A stretch of DNA of 64,000 bases, taken from positions 124,001-188,000 of the forward strand of contig NZ_JASSZH010000014.1 of NCBI RefSeq assembly GCF_030271165.1. The letters run 5' to 3'. This DNA comes from Psychromicrobium xiongbiense (GTDB lineage: Bacteria > Actinomycetota > Actinomycetes > Actinomycetales > Micrococcaceae). Below are positions 43,531-52,536 of this stretch, in pieces. The notes below the pieces were generated by a model. It worked only from the letters and a program-made list of their open reading frames with translations. It had not been told where the DNA came from and did not search any database. A program made the position numbers and the translations under genes. Numbering within the stretch: position 1 is the stretch's first letter; every line of letters begins with the position of its first letter.

Positions 43531-43766
43531 GAGCGATCTCCTTCGTCATTTTCGCCATTGGCGGCTGCCTCAATCCAGTCCGTGGCTTCATCCGTGAGGT
43601 ACACGTCCCCCGTCGATTCCCCCGCCCACCAGGATGGATCGGTGGTTCCTTCGGTGATGTCCAGAAGGTCCGCCGCGACCGCCGGGTCCAGAGCTTCACC
43701 GTTGTGGGCCACCAGCCATTCCCGGGATTCCGGCCTGAGACGGGGCCACCACGCTGTGATATTCAT
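43527..43766 (-). CDS. Small acidic protein co-translated with the GH3 enzyme
   Basis: This 79-residue protein has a Trp-rich N-terminus (ITAWWPRLRPESREWLV) and an acidic tail (ENDEGD). No signal peptide or transmembrane helix is present. Its TGA overlaps the GH3 ATG. A homologue is not recognised, but the coupling makes a real gene likely. Confidence 0.65.
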   Translation of the reverse strand: MNITAWWPRLRPESREWLVAHNGEALDPAVAADLLDITEGTTDPSWWAGESTGDVYLTDEATDWIEAAANGENDEGDRS

Positions 43767-44009
43767 GGGCTCAGTCTCGCACCGTTGCGCGGATTTCAGA
43801 GCCTGTCACTGCGCCCAAAAAAATTTCTGATCATCCGCAACACGATTCTCCCGACATGACCACTTAACAAATGTCCGATGGCTACAGCAGAAGTTGGGGG
43901 CACTCTGCAAGGCGTATTCCACCTTGCAGGTGAGTTGTGGCGTTCCGGGCTCCGCGGGTGACACCGTGGAAGGAATGCAGGCCTGAGTATCAGGTTGTCA
44001 AGGTGTGGG
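43767..44009. other. Intergenic region, no gene seen
   Basis: It carries the promoter area of the small protein/GH3 operon (minus strand) and runs to the surface-protein terminator at 44010-44041. The stretch 43820-43900 is A/T-rich relative to its surroundings. Confidence 0.5.
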
Positions 44010-44041
44010 TGGGGCCGGTCGGCGGTAAACGACTGGCCCCA
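44010..44041 (-). terminator. Terminator hairpin after LAxTG surface protein
   Basis: TGGGGCCGGTCG (44010-44021) pairs with CGACTGGCCCCA (44030-44041), with one G-U pair and an 8-nt loop, 12 bp past the minus-strand stop codon. Confidence 0.65.
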
Positions 44042-44052
44042 TTCACTACCCT

Positions 44053-46329
44053 CTATCGGAAACCTTTCCAGCGCGCCGTTCTGGCGGCGCTCACCAGCGC
44101 AGCTCCAAGCAGCAGAACCAGCAGGCCCATCGTTGCCCACTGCGGGCTGGCGACACCCGTGGCTGCGAGCGCAGATCCGGCGCCTTGTCCGTTGGCCGCT
44201 CCGGAACCCAGCCCACCCGCGGCAGATCCTGTTCCGCCACCCAGGCCACCGAGCGTCCCGTCTGCACCAAACCAGCTACCTGAACTGAGGCCTGGACCCC
44301 GACCGCCGCTCGAAGAACTACCCGAAGAACCCGCGGAGAAACCGACCACGACGCTACTCTGCGCCGGGCTGAGTGTGCCACCGGCAGGAGTCGTGCCGCT
44401 CACCGTCGCAGGGTTGACCACCTGACCGGCATCGAGATCCGTCTGAGTCAGCGCATACCGGCCCGAAGCCGTCACGCTCTGCCCCGGCAACAACACCCCG
44501 GCCGCACCCGGCCAGGAATACGTCAGCGGCGACAGACCGCTGAGGGCATCCTTGAAGGCCACGCCGGACAGCGAGACATTGCCGGTGTTCTTTGCGGTCA
44601 ATCGATAGGTCATGACCCGGCCCGGTTGCACCGGAGAGCCCAGAGTGGAGACATCCACCGATTGTGAAAACGACAGCGCTGCAGTGCCGGGCAGCGGTGT
44701 GGACAGCTGCACCTGCGCGGACTGCAGACCGGAGCCACCCGGCAGAGTGCCACTGGCCGACGCCGGGTTGACCACCTGACCGGCATCGAGGTCCGCCTGG
44801 GTCAGCGAGTAGCGGCCCGAAGCCGTCACGCTCTGCCCGGGCAACAACACCCCGGAAGCACCCGGCCAAGTATACGTCAGGGTGGTCGACAGGTCACCGA
44901 GTGTGTCCGTCATGGTCACGCCGGACAACGGAACGTTGCCGGTGTTCGATGCCGTCAGCTGATAGGTCAGCGTCTCACCGGGCTGCGCCGGAGTGGTCAG
45001 CGCGGTGGTGTCCACCGACTGCGAAAACGCCAGCCCGGAGACCGTGGGCGCGAAGGTGACGCTCGCACAGGCTGGCGGGTTGACGCCATCGGCCTGAGTC
45101 AGATTGGCGGGGCAGTTCTGGTAGTTCTGTGTGCTGGCAGCGAGACCTGCGGAAACGTTGGAGCGCACCTTCACCGTGAGCGTGCAGGAGGCCACGCCGC
45201 TGCCGAGCGTTCCACCGGTGACGCTCACAGTGGAGCTGCCTGCGGTCGCGTTGACGGTGGCCGGGCACGTCCCGCCGACGGTCGGCGAGTTCGCCACGAC
45301 CAGCCCGGCTGGCAGCACGTTGGTGAAGGACCAGCCCGCCTTCTGCGAGAGTTCCGAGGTGTTGGTGACAGTGAACGTCAGGGTGGACGTTGCCCCGGCG
45401 GGGACGACACCCGGGCTCAACGCGAGGTCCAGTTGCGGCGTCACATCGAGCACCCGGAGATTGCCGAAGGCGCCGTCGTTACCCACCGAGGTCAGGCCCT
45501 CATTGCGGATCACCAGACCCACCGAATTGTCCGGCATGAGCTGGGATGCGCTGCCGACGAAGCGACCGTACCGCACCAATGCGCCGTTGACGCTCAGGCT
45601 CGGATCGTTCACGGTCAGGCTCTGGCTGGCGGGGTCGGTGCACGGGTTGATAGCGGCAGCTGAGACGGGCAGTTCCGCCCCGCTGCTGGTTTTCAGGTAG
45701 GGGCGGAGCAGGGGTGCAGCCACCGGCAGATTGCAGGCCGTCGCTGCGGCATCCACCGAGAGCGTGAGGAAACGGTGCGCCGCGGGCAGCGTCAGTTGGC
45801 TCTGCGTGGCAAACTGCTGCGAGTTCAGAGCCACAGGGCCGTCCGGAGCGTAGGGCAGCGGGACGTCCAGGGCACCGGCGGTGCCGCCAGCGACCACCCG
45901 ATTGGCCTGCGGAGTGACCTTCCCCGCCAGAATCCCCAGGGCCTCCGCCTCCGCCCGGATATTGTCGATAGTCGTGGCGAAACCATTGCAGTAGGAGGTC
46001 ATGGGCACGAACGCATCCTGGTAACTCGCCACAAAACCATTGCAGCGGTACTGGTTCAGCCAGTAGGAATCCGCTGTGTACCCCGTCCCTGAGCTGGGCG
46101 TGTAGGCCGTCAGCGGGGTAATCCCGGAGCCCTGCTGAAAGTCCTCGGTATAGATCGCCACTGGCGGCTGGGGAATACCCGGAGTTCCCGGGGTTGCCTG
46201 CGCGGCCGGAGCACTCAGCACGGTGCTGATGGTGAGCAGAGCGAGCAGCGTGAACAGCAAGGACCACACTGCGTGGGGGCGTTTTGGTCCGTTCTTCACG
46301 GACCCGGTATGGAGAGGATCAGAACGCAT
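44053..46329 (-). CDS. LAxTG-anchored surface protein with repeated DUF11-like domains
   Basis: This 758-residue exported protein has a signal peptide (about residues 1-46; hydrophobic core LFTLLALLTISTVLSAPAAQA) after a basic start. The middle has an about 300-residue beta-rich domain. One immunoglobulin-like module (residues about 295-400) and two repeats of 118 residues follow (LAFSQSVDTTALTTP and LSFSQSVDVSTLGSP, each ending DAGQVVNPA), of DUF11/conserved-repeat type. The C-terminus has a Gly/Ser spacer, LAATG (about residue 721), a helix and a basic tail, the class E sortase signal. ATG 46329 overlaps the end of the sigma factor gene by 11 bp. This implies co-expression with that regulator. 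Confidence 0.85.
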   Translation of the reverse strand: MRSDPLHTGSVKNGPKRPHAVWSLLFTLLALLTISTVLSAPAAQATPGTPGIPQPPVAIYTEDFQQGSGITPLTAYTPSSGTGYTADSYWLNQYRCNGFVASYQDAFVPMTSYCNGFATTIDNIRAEAEALGILAGKVTPQANRVVAGGTAGALDVPLPYAPDGPVALNSQQFATQSQLTLPAAHRFLTLSVDAAATACNLPVAAPLLRPYLKTSSGAELPVSAAAINPCTDPASQSLTVNDPSLSVNGALVRYGRFVGSASQLMPDNSVGLVIRNEGLTSVGNDGAFGNLRVLDVTPQLDLALSPGVVPAGATSTLTFTVTNTSELSQKAGWSFTNVLPAGLVVANSPTVGGTCPATVNATAGSSTVSVTGGTLGSGVASCTLTVKVRSNVSAGLAASTQNYQNCPANLTQADGVNPPACASVTFAPTVSGLAFSQSVDTTALTTPAQPGETLTYQLTASNTGNVPLSGVTMTDTLGDLSTTLTYTWPGASGVLLPGQSVTASGRYSLTQADLDAGQVVNPASASGTLPGGSGLQSAQVQLSTPLPGTAALSFSQSVDVSTLGSPVQPGRVMTYRLTAKNTGNVSLSGVAFKDALSGLSPLTYSWPGAAGVLLPGQSVTASGRYALTQTDLDAGQVVNPATVSGTTPAGGTLSPAQSSVVVGFSAGSSGSSSSGGRGPGLSSGSWFGADGTLGGLGGGTGSAAGGLGSGAANGQGAGSALAATGVASPQWATMGLLVLLLGAALVSAARTARWKGFR

Positions 46330-47989
46330 TGGCGAACGCCGCTCTGGTCACGCCGGTGCCGGCAAAGGAATAGCTGAGCTGGTGCACCTGAGCAGGATCC
46401 ACCACGGTCACGTGCAAGGCGAAGCCCAGCGCAGAAGGGTCAAGCTGGGGCGTGGCACACTGAGCCTGATGCTGGTCCGGGCTCACGGTGCAGGTCCAGT
46501 TGGCGGGGGTACCCAGCGAGGCAGGATCAATCAGGGTGTTGCTGGGGACGGTGAAAACAGCCTGAGCGTCCGATGGCGTCCCCGGCCCCTGCAGCGCAAA
46601 GGTCACGTTCAGCGTGAGACTGGTGGGTTGTGCGCTGGCCACCCGTTGAAAGCTGGCGCTGACCGTCTGAGTAGGGGCCGGTGCAGCAGGAGCCTGAGCG
46701 GGGGACGTCGCGGAGTTCACGGTGCCGGATCCGCTCACCGTGACGCCCGACGGCGCGAGGGCCTTCGGTGCCGGGACACTGGCTGCGGGACTGCTGGGGG
46801 CTGGAGCGCTGGGTGTCGGTGCAGATTCGCTCGACGGCGGCGCTGTCGGGCTCGCGGTGGAGGCAGAGCTCTGCGCCGGTTGGCTTTGGACTGGTTGGCT
46901 CGGCGCTGGCGCCTGCTGCGACTGGCCTGCGGCCGCCATCGGTGGGGCGGGCTGTGCCTGGGCCACCCAGATCGCCAGACCCACCACGGCGGCTGCAGCC
47001 ACGGCTCCGGTTGCTGCCAGGCCAGTGATCCTCGCTGGCGAAGCCACTGCCGCCTTGGCTACACCGGCCACTGCCACCTTCAACGCACCGAGCCCCACGG
47101 TTTTTCCTGCCACCGTGCCGATGATCGCGCCAGAAGTTGCAGCACCCGTCGCGGTCCCGGCAAAGATGGCCGGAATGGCGGGGGTGAAGGCGATCCCGGC
47201 GATCAGTGGGAACACGCCTGCACGCATCGACGCCTGAACGTCATTGAGATCCGCGAGCATCGCCGTACACCGCAGGCAGCCGTCCAGATGTTCCTGGATC
47301 TTCTCCCGCACGCTCTGCTTCAACCCGCCACGGGCAAAGGTGCCCAGCTGCTCGGCATACTCGGCGCAGGTCTCGCCCACCGCAGTGGTGCTGAGATGGT
47401 TCTGCAGATAAGCGCGACGGAGGCCTTCCCGGGCCCGGATCAGCAGGGAGGAAACGCCGTTCGGGCTCAGCCCGACAAAAGGCGCTGCGGCGGCGGGTTT
47501 GAGACCTTCGATATCGACATGCCAGAGCACGGCCTGCCAGCGTTCGGGCAGCGAACGGTAAGCCTGGGCCACGGCGGTGGATTCGAACTCCTGGAGCACG
47601 ACGTCATCGTCTGCCCTGGCCGAGTCGAGGTTCTCATCATCACCGGTCAGCAACAGCGCTGACGATTTCCGGTTCCGTTCGAAGGCGGTGCGGCGGACGA
47701 TCGTCAACAGGTAGGCACGGAAAAAGGAATCCGGCCCCTTGCCGGACTGAAGCGTGTGGTAGATCGAGGCGAAAGCATCTGCGACCACGTCATCTGCATC
47801 ACTGACATTGTCGACATGGCGCCGGGCAGCATACATCGCAGCTGCACTGTGACGGGTATAGAGGACATCAAAGGCCCCGGCTACACCGTCGCGCACCTGC
47901 TGGATCAGAAATGCATCGCTGTCTGGCTCTAGGGGCAGGTTCCCGACCGCCTGATCGCTGCCCCCCGCAGCGTTTTCGTTGTGGTCCAC
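46319..47989 (-). CDS. Transmembrane ECF sigma factor fused to ZAS anti-sigma and extracellular domain
   Basis: This 556-residue single polypeptide links sigma and anti-sigma parts. Sigma-2 spans residues about 26-100 (AFDVLYTRHSAAAMY, DADDVVADAFASIY) and sigma-4 about 140-195 (RSLPERWQAVLWHVDIEG, SPNGVSSLLIRAREGLRRAY). A zinc-binding anti-sigma motif follows: C208, H234, C238 and C241, i.e. C-x25-H-x3-C-x2-C. A helix at about 322-343 crosses the membrane. A Pro/Ser/Ala linker (345-435) and a C-terminal extracellular domain (445-556) complete it. ECF proteins with fused ZAS and membrane parts are known from Actinobacteria (ECF52-type groups). How the sigma part is released is unknown. It overlaps the LAxTG gene that it could control. 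Confidence 0.88.
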   Translation of the reverse strand: MDHNENAAGGSDQAVGNLPLEPDSDAFLIQQVRDGVAGAFDVLYTRHSAAAMYAARRHVDNVSDADDVVADAFASIYHTLQSGKGPDSFFRAYLLTIVRRTAFERNRKSSALLLTGDDENLDSARADDDVVLQEFESTAVAQAYRSLPERWQAVLWHVDIEGLKPAAAAPFVGLSPNGVSSLLIRAREGLRRAYLQNHLSTTAVGETCAEYAEQLGTFARGGLKQSVREKIQEHLDGCLRCTAMLADLNDVQASMRAGVFPLIAGIAFTPAIPAIFAGTATGAATSGAIIGTVAGKTVGLGALKVAVAGVAKAAVASPARITGLAATGAVAAAAVVGLAIWVAQAQPAPPMAAAGQSQQAPAPSQPVQSQPAQSSASTASPTAPPSSESAPTPSAPAPSSPAASVPAPKALAPSGVTVSGSGTVNSATSPAQAPAAPAPTQTVSASFQRVASAQPTSLTLNVTFALQGPGTPSDAQAVFTVPSNTLIDPASLGTPANWTCTVSPDQHQAQCATPQLDPSALGFALHVTVVDPAQVHQLSYSFAGTGVTRAAFANAF

Positions 47990-48130
47990 CCATCTATGGT
48001 AAATAAAATTAACCGCGTTTCGTTACACGCCTCCTGTGCTGGCAGGTGTTAGGTACGTCTGTCAGGTACTTCACTCAAACTTTTTGATCCAACCGCGGCA
48101 CGATTCTGTGAAAACTCACACTGAGTAGAT

Positions 48131-48991
48131 ATGAAGACCATTTCTGCCCACCCCGAGCCGGAACTGCAGCAGTCGCTGCTGCTTCTGGCTCGCTGGCAGG
48201 AACAGAGTCAGCAGACTGGATGGCGCTTCCCCGGAGACTGGCCGGTTCCGGAGACGGAGCAGTTGGTCACCGCGCATTGCACGGGCGATTCCCTGAATAC
48301 CGCAGCCCGGTCCCTTGGCATTGCACGCGCTTACCACGGGGTGGGCATCCGGGAGACGATGACCGACCTCAACACCTTCTTCTCTGCCGCAGAGATCGCC
48401 CCGGACCATGAAGCCACCATGGAACTTGTCACTGGCTGGGTACAGGAGAACGAGCAGGGCGTGCCCTCCTCCTGCACGGATCCACAGAGTGGCCTGGCAA
48501 CCCTGGCGCATCTGGAGCGACTGATCTACGACATGTCCCGGGCCACCGAATCAGAGCGCAGTGAATACGTTCTGGCCACCATGTCTTTTTCCTGGCTGGT
48601 CAGAACGTGCGGGTCGATCGGGGATGCAGGGCTGGCGCAGAGTCTGGATCTGGCGCACGGGCTGGATCTGGCGCATAGCGGGGTGCTATCACAAGGCGCG
48701 GTGCTGGACTGGTCTTTGCTGGCCAGGATCGGCCAGATCTGCCAGACACAGCTTCCGGAACAAGCCTGTGCCGCGTTTCATCGCGGGAATGTCCACGTTC
48801 TACTTCGCCGCTCTGACCGCAATTCCGCCGCCATCCTGCGCTGCCTGGATCGGATCAACCTCCTCTCCCCCGGTACTCCTGGGGCTTCCTCGGTAAGTTT
48901 TATGCCCATTCCTGCCGAGCAGGACGGCTACACCCAGCTGATCTACCAACTCCGCCACCCCGGTCAGGCTCAACTTCACCCCGGGATCTGA
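48131..48991 (+). CDS. Degenerate GGDEF-domain protein
   Basis: This 286-residue cytosolic protein has a DPQSGLATLAHLERLIYDM segment (residues about 116-134) matching the DPLTGLxN start of diguanylate cyclase domains, and LARIGQICQT followed by HRGNVHVLLRR at about 220 in place of the GGDEF loop (RGNVH for GGDEF). The substrate loop is thus lost, so cyclic di-GMP synthesis is unlikely. Residues 1-110 form a helical part (ARWQEQSQQTGWRFPGDWPV). An in-frame LDLAHGLDLAHS duplication is seen near 175. It may be a c-di-GMP-sensing or scaffold protein; function unknown. ATG at 48131 has a GAGTAG context 5 bp upstream. Confidence 0.65.
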   Translation: MKTISAHPEPELQQSLLLLARWQEQSQQTGWRFPGDWPVPETEQLVTAHCTGDSLNTAARSLGIARAYHGVGIRETMTDLNTFFSAAEIAPDHEATMELVTGWVQENEQGVPSSCTDPQSGLATLAHLERLIYDMSRATESERSEYVLATMSFSWLVRTCGSIGDAGLAQSLDLAHGLDLAHSGVLSQGAVLDWSLLARIGQICQTQLPEQACAAFHRGNVHVLLRRSDRNSAAILRCLDRINLLSPGTPGASSVSFMPIPAEQDGYTQLIYQLRHPGQAQLHPGI

Positions 48992-49002
48992 ATTCAGTCC
49001 CA

Positions 49003-52000
49003 CTAGCGGAAGTCCCTCGACTTCACCGAAACCGGCAGCGGAAGAGCCTCAAACCCATCCGCGAGGAGCGCTATCACCCCCTCCGGGGACCGTTCCAGAA
49101 TGCCGCGCACCAGTAGCCCTTCGGCTCCACGCACAATGCGCCGATACCGCGCCCACGCTCCCTGCGTACACACCACGTTCACTAGCCCCGTCTCGTCCTC
49201 CAGATTCAGGAAGGTGATGCTGTTGGAGGTTTGTGGACGCTGCCGATGAGTCACCACGCCTGCCACCGTTACCCGTCGATCCGGCTCAGCGCTGCGCAGC
49301 TCGATGGCGGTCAGCACCCCTCGCTCCTGCAGCTCCGCCCTGACATGTTTCAGCGGGTGGTCCTCCGGGGAGATCCCGGTCGACTCCAAATCTGCCCGCA
49401 ACTGATCAAGCTCCGTGAAGATCGGCAATTGCGGGGCCTCCATCGTCAGCTCCAGGCCGGGCAGCTGGCTGGCCCTCATCTGCGCGGCGGGAGCTGCCTC
49501 CCACAGTGCGGCACGGCGATCCGGGGTGAGCGAATCCAGCGCTCCGGAGGTGGCGAGCGCCTCCAGCTGAGCACTGCTGGGCTCGACCCGCCGGGCCAGG
49601 TCCGCCATCGAGCGGAACGGGCCACCGTGTTCCCGCTCTTCGACAATCCGCTGAGCCAGGGCATCACCCAGGGACTTGATACTGTCCAGGCCCAGGCGTA
49701 CCGCGAAATCACCATCCCGGCGATGCGCGGCAAGGTCGAAGTCCTCGGCCGGATCGAACAGACCCACCGGCCCCTGCGTCGCCGGCTGATCCGCGTCCAG
49801 GCATTCCGGACGGCCCTGGGGGACTCGTGCGTCACGGGGAACTCGTGCGTCCACGGAGGGGTTCCCTTCCGCCACAGGTTCAAGCCCTGCCTGCACACCG
49901 GATCGGTGCAGGTCCGGGCCACGGACCACCACCCCGTGTCGCCGCGCATCCTCCACCAGGGTGCGCGGGGCGTAGAAACCCATCGGCTGCGCACGCAGCA
50001 GCGAGGCCAGGAAGGCTCCCGGGTAGTGCAGTCGTAACCAGGAACTCTTGTAGACCAGTAAGGCGAAACTCAGGGCGTGGCTTTCGGCAAAACCAAAGTT
50101 GGCGAAGGCCTCAATCTGCCCATAAATCACTGCCATGTCCTCCTCAGACAGGCCGTTTCTGCGCATGCCGGCAAAGAGTTTGTCCTTGATCTTCCCGATC
50201 CGCTCCACACCACGCTTGGACCCCATGGACCGGCGTAACTGATCGGCTTCCTCCGGGCCACAGTCACCCACGGCCGTAGCCATCTGCATCAGCTGTTCCT
50301 GAAAGATCGGCACTCCACAGGTCTTCTCCAGCACCGGTCGCAGTAATTCATGCTGATAACGGATGTCCTCTGGATTGGTCCGGTTCCGCATATAGGGATG
50401 CACTGCACCACCCTGGATCGGCCCGGGGCGAACCAGGGCGACCTCGATCACCAGATCGTAGAACTCGCGGGGCTTCAGTCGTGGCAGCATACTGATCTGG
50501 GCCCGGCTTTCCACCTGGAAAACCCCGATGGTATCGGCAAGGCACAGCTGGTCATACACGGCTTTCTCTTCCTTGGGAATGCCCTCCAGAGTCCAGCGTT
50601 CACCGCAGTGTTCCGCCACCAGATCAAAGCAGTGCTGCAGGGCAGAGAGCATGCCCAGGCCCAGCAGATCGAACTTCACCAGACCCATATACGCGCAGTC
50701 GTCCTTGTCCCATTGCAGAACGGTGCGTTTTTCCCGGCGCGCGTTCTCGATGGGGCAGATCTCGCTGACCGGCCGATCAGTCAGCACCATGCCTCCGGAA
50801 TGGATACCCAGGTGCCGCGGGAAGGAGCGCACCTGATCTGCCAGCGCCCACACCTCCTGCGGAATGTCATTTTCCGGGGTCTCCTCATTTCCGTAGGGAT
50901 TTTCCAGCTGTTGAGACCAGGCATCCTGCTGACCTGGTGAATAGCCCAGGGCCTTCGCCATGTCCCGGATGGCGGCTTTGGGCCGGTAGCTGATCACATT
51001 GCACACCTGGGCGGCGTTGAGTCTGCCGTACGTGTCATAGACATGCTGGATCACCTCCTCACGGCGCCGCGCATCGAAATCGATGTCAATATCCGGCTCC
51101 TCGTTCCGGGTGGTGTTGAGGAAGCGCTCAAAGGGCAATTGGTAGAAGATCGGGTCGATTGCCGTGATGCCCAGGCAATAACAGACCGCTGAGGCGGCCG
51201 CAGATCCCCGCCCCTGGCACAGAATGCCGTTCTCTTTGGCGAAGGCGACAATCCGCTCAACGATCAGGAAATACCCCGGGAAGTCCTTCTGCTCAATCAC
51301 TGCTAGTTCCTCCTCAAGGCGCTCGCGATGCCCTTGCGGCAGGTCCGGGTACCGCGTTGCCGCTCCCGCCCAGACCATCTCCCGGAGATGACTCATCTGG
51401 GTATGCCCTTCAGGCAACTCCAGCACGGGCAGCCGGGGTTTAGCCCGGGTCAGAGGGAAGGCCAGCTCCCGGGCCAGCTCCACGGTGCGTTCGACGGCAC
51501 CGGGGAACCGGGCAAAGCGCCGGGCCATTTCCGCACCACTGCGCAGGAAAGCCCCGGGACCTGCAGGCAGCCAACCGTCCAGCTCGGCCACCGAGCGGCG
51601 CGCCCGGACTGCGGCCATCGCGGCGGCCAGCCGGTGCTTCGACGGTGAGGCGTAGTGAACGTTATTACTCGCGATGACCGGCAGTCCCAGCTCCGCAGCC
51701 GCAGCGGCCAGGTGGTCATTATGTGTGCTGTCCTGGGGATTGCCGTGATCGTAAAGTTCCACGACGACATTCCCCTCGCCAAAAAGCTCCACCAGCCGGA
51801 ACAGCTGCACCCGGGCCGCCCGACCGGCATCGCCCGCTGCCAGGCCTTCTGCGAGCGCACGGCGGACCAGGCCCTTCCGGCAACCGGTCAACACCACCCA
51901 ATGGCCGTCCGCGCGCTGCGCGAGGTCCTCCACCGCATAGACCGGGCGCCCCTTCTCGGCGCCCTTCGCCAGCTGCCCCGCGGTGATCGCAGCAGAGAGC

Positions 52001-52458
52001 CGGTGGTACCCCTCGACGCCCCGGGCCAACAGGAGCAGATGATCTCCCTCCGGGTCTGCTTCACCCCCCTGGGGTTTACTCAGCCCCAGGGACAGCTCCG
52101 CACCATAGATGGTCAGCAGATGGTCCTGATAGTTCTCTGCCACCTCGGCAAACTGGGCGGCCCCGTACAGCCCGTCGTGGTCGCTGAGTGCCAGTCCGGT
52201 CAGCCCCAGGGTGACGGCTTCCTCCACCAGCTCAGCCGGTGAAGAAGCCCCGTCCAGGAAGCTGAAATGAGAATGCACATGCAATTCCGCATAGGGCACC
52301 ACAGGCCCCTCGGGAGGCCTGATCGGCTTGGGCTCGCTGCGGGGTCGTTTCCGGCTGCGCGGCGATTCTGAGGCCTCCACGCTGGGCCTGTGCGGTGGCC
52401 TGCCGGAGAGCGTGCGTTCCAGCTCTCCCCAAGGCATCTGCGGGTTGTACCAGCCCAT
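49003..52458 (-). CDS. dnaE2: Error-prone DNA polymerase DnaE2
   Basis: DnaE2 is a C-family polymerase for SOS-induced translesion synthesis, acting with ImuA' and ImuB. The 1151 residues carry the PHP domain (ELHVHSHFSFLDGA near residue 58 and ALSDHDGLYGA). The polymerase core has GRGSAAASAVCY and the metal-binding Asp of NEEPDIDIDFD. The HhH region and a C-terminal OB fold (VTVAGVVTHRQRPQTSN) follow. Residues 1-55 are basic and disordered. The length fits DnaE2 rather than the replicative DnaE1. It follows imuB by 78 bp on the same strand. LexA control is likely through the SOS box at 55003. Confidence 0.95.
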   Translation of the reverse strand: MGWYNPQMPWGELERTLSGRPPHRPSVEASESPRSRKRPRSEPKPIRPPEGPVVPYAELHVHSHFSFLDGASSPAELVEEAVTLGLTGLALSDHDGLYGAAQFAEVAENYQDHLLTIYGAELSLGLSKPQGGEADPEGDHLLLLARGVEGYHRLSAAITAGQLAKGAEKGRPVYAVEDLAQRADGHWVVLTGCRKGLVRRALAEGLAAGDAGRAARVQLFRLVELFGEGNVVVELYDHGNPQDSTHNDHLAAAAAELGLPVIASNNVHYASPSKHRLAAAMAAVRARRSVAELDGWLPAGPGAFLRSGAEMARRFARFPGAVERTVELARELAFPLTRAKPRLPVLELPEGHTQMSHLREMVWAGAATRYPDLPQGHRERLEEELAVIEQKDFPGYFLIVERIVAFAKENGILCQGRGSAAASAVCYCLGITAIDPIFYQLPFERFLNTTRNEEPDIDIDFDARRREEVIQHVYDTYGRLNAAQVCNVISYRPKAAIRDMAKALGYSPGQQDAWSQQLENPYGNEETPENDIPQEVWALADQVRSFPRHLGIHSGGMVLTDRPVSEICPIENARREKRTVLQWDKDDCAYMGLVKFDLLGLGMLSALQHCFDLVAEHCGERWTLEGIPKEEKAVYDQLCLADTIGVFQVESRAQISMLPRLKPREFYDLVIEVALVRPGPIQGGAVHPYMRNRTNPEDIRYQHELLRPVLEKTCGVPIFQEQLMQMATAVGDCGPEEADQLRRSMGSKRGVERIGKIKDKLFAGMRRNGLSEEDMAVIYGQIEAFANFGFAESHALSFALLVYKSSWLRLHYPGAFLASLLRAQPMGFYAPRTLVEDARRHGVVVRGPDLHRSGVQAGLEPVAEGNPSVDARVPRDARVPQGRPECLDADQPATQGPVGLFDPAEDFDLAAHRRDGDFAVRLGLDSIKSLGDALAQRIVEEREHGGPFRSMADLARRVEPSSAQLEALATSGALDSLTPDRRAALWEAAPAAQMRASQLPGLELTMEAPQLPIFTELDQLRADLESTGISPEDHPLKHVRAELQERGVLTAIELRSAEPDRRVTVAGVVTHRQRPQTSNSITFLNLEDETGLVNVVCTQGAWARYRRIVRGAEGLLVRGILERSPEGVIALLADGFEALPLPVSVKSRDFR

Positions 52459-52536
52459 TAGTGTCCTCCCAGATGCTCGGTCGCTCGGCCGGATTCCTCG
52501 AATCGTGGCTCGTGGGATCCAGCCATCATGAGAGGC

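Noticed and set aside
48107-48120. TGTGAAAACTCACA, resembling a CRP site
   Set aside because: The spacer is 4 bp rather than 6, so it does not match the family consensus; it lies 10 bp before the start codon of the GGDEF-like gene.
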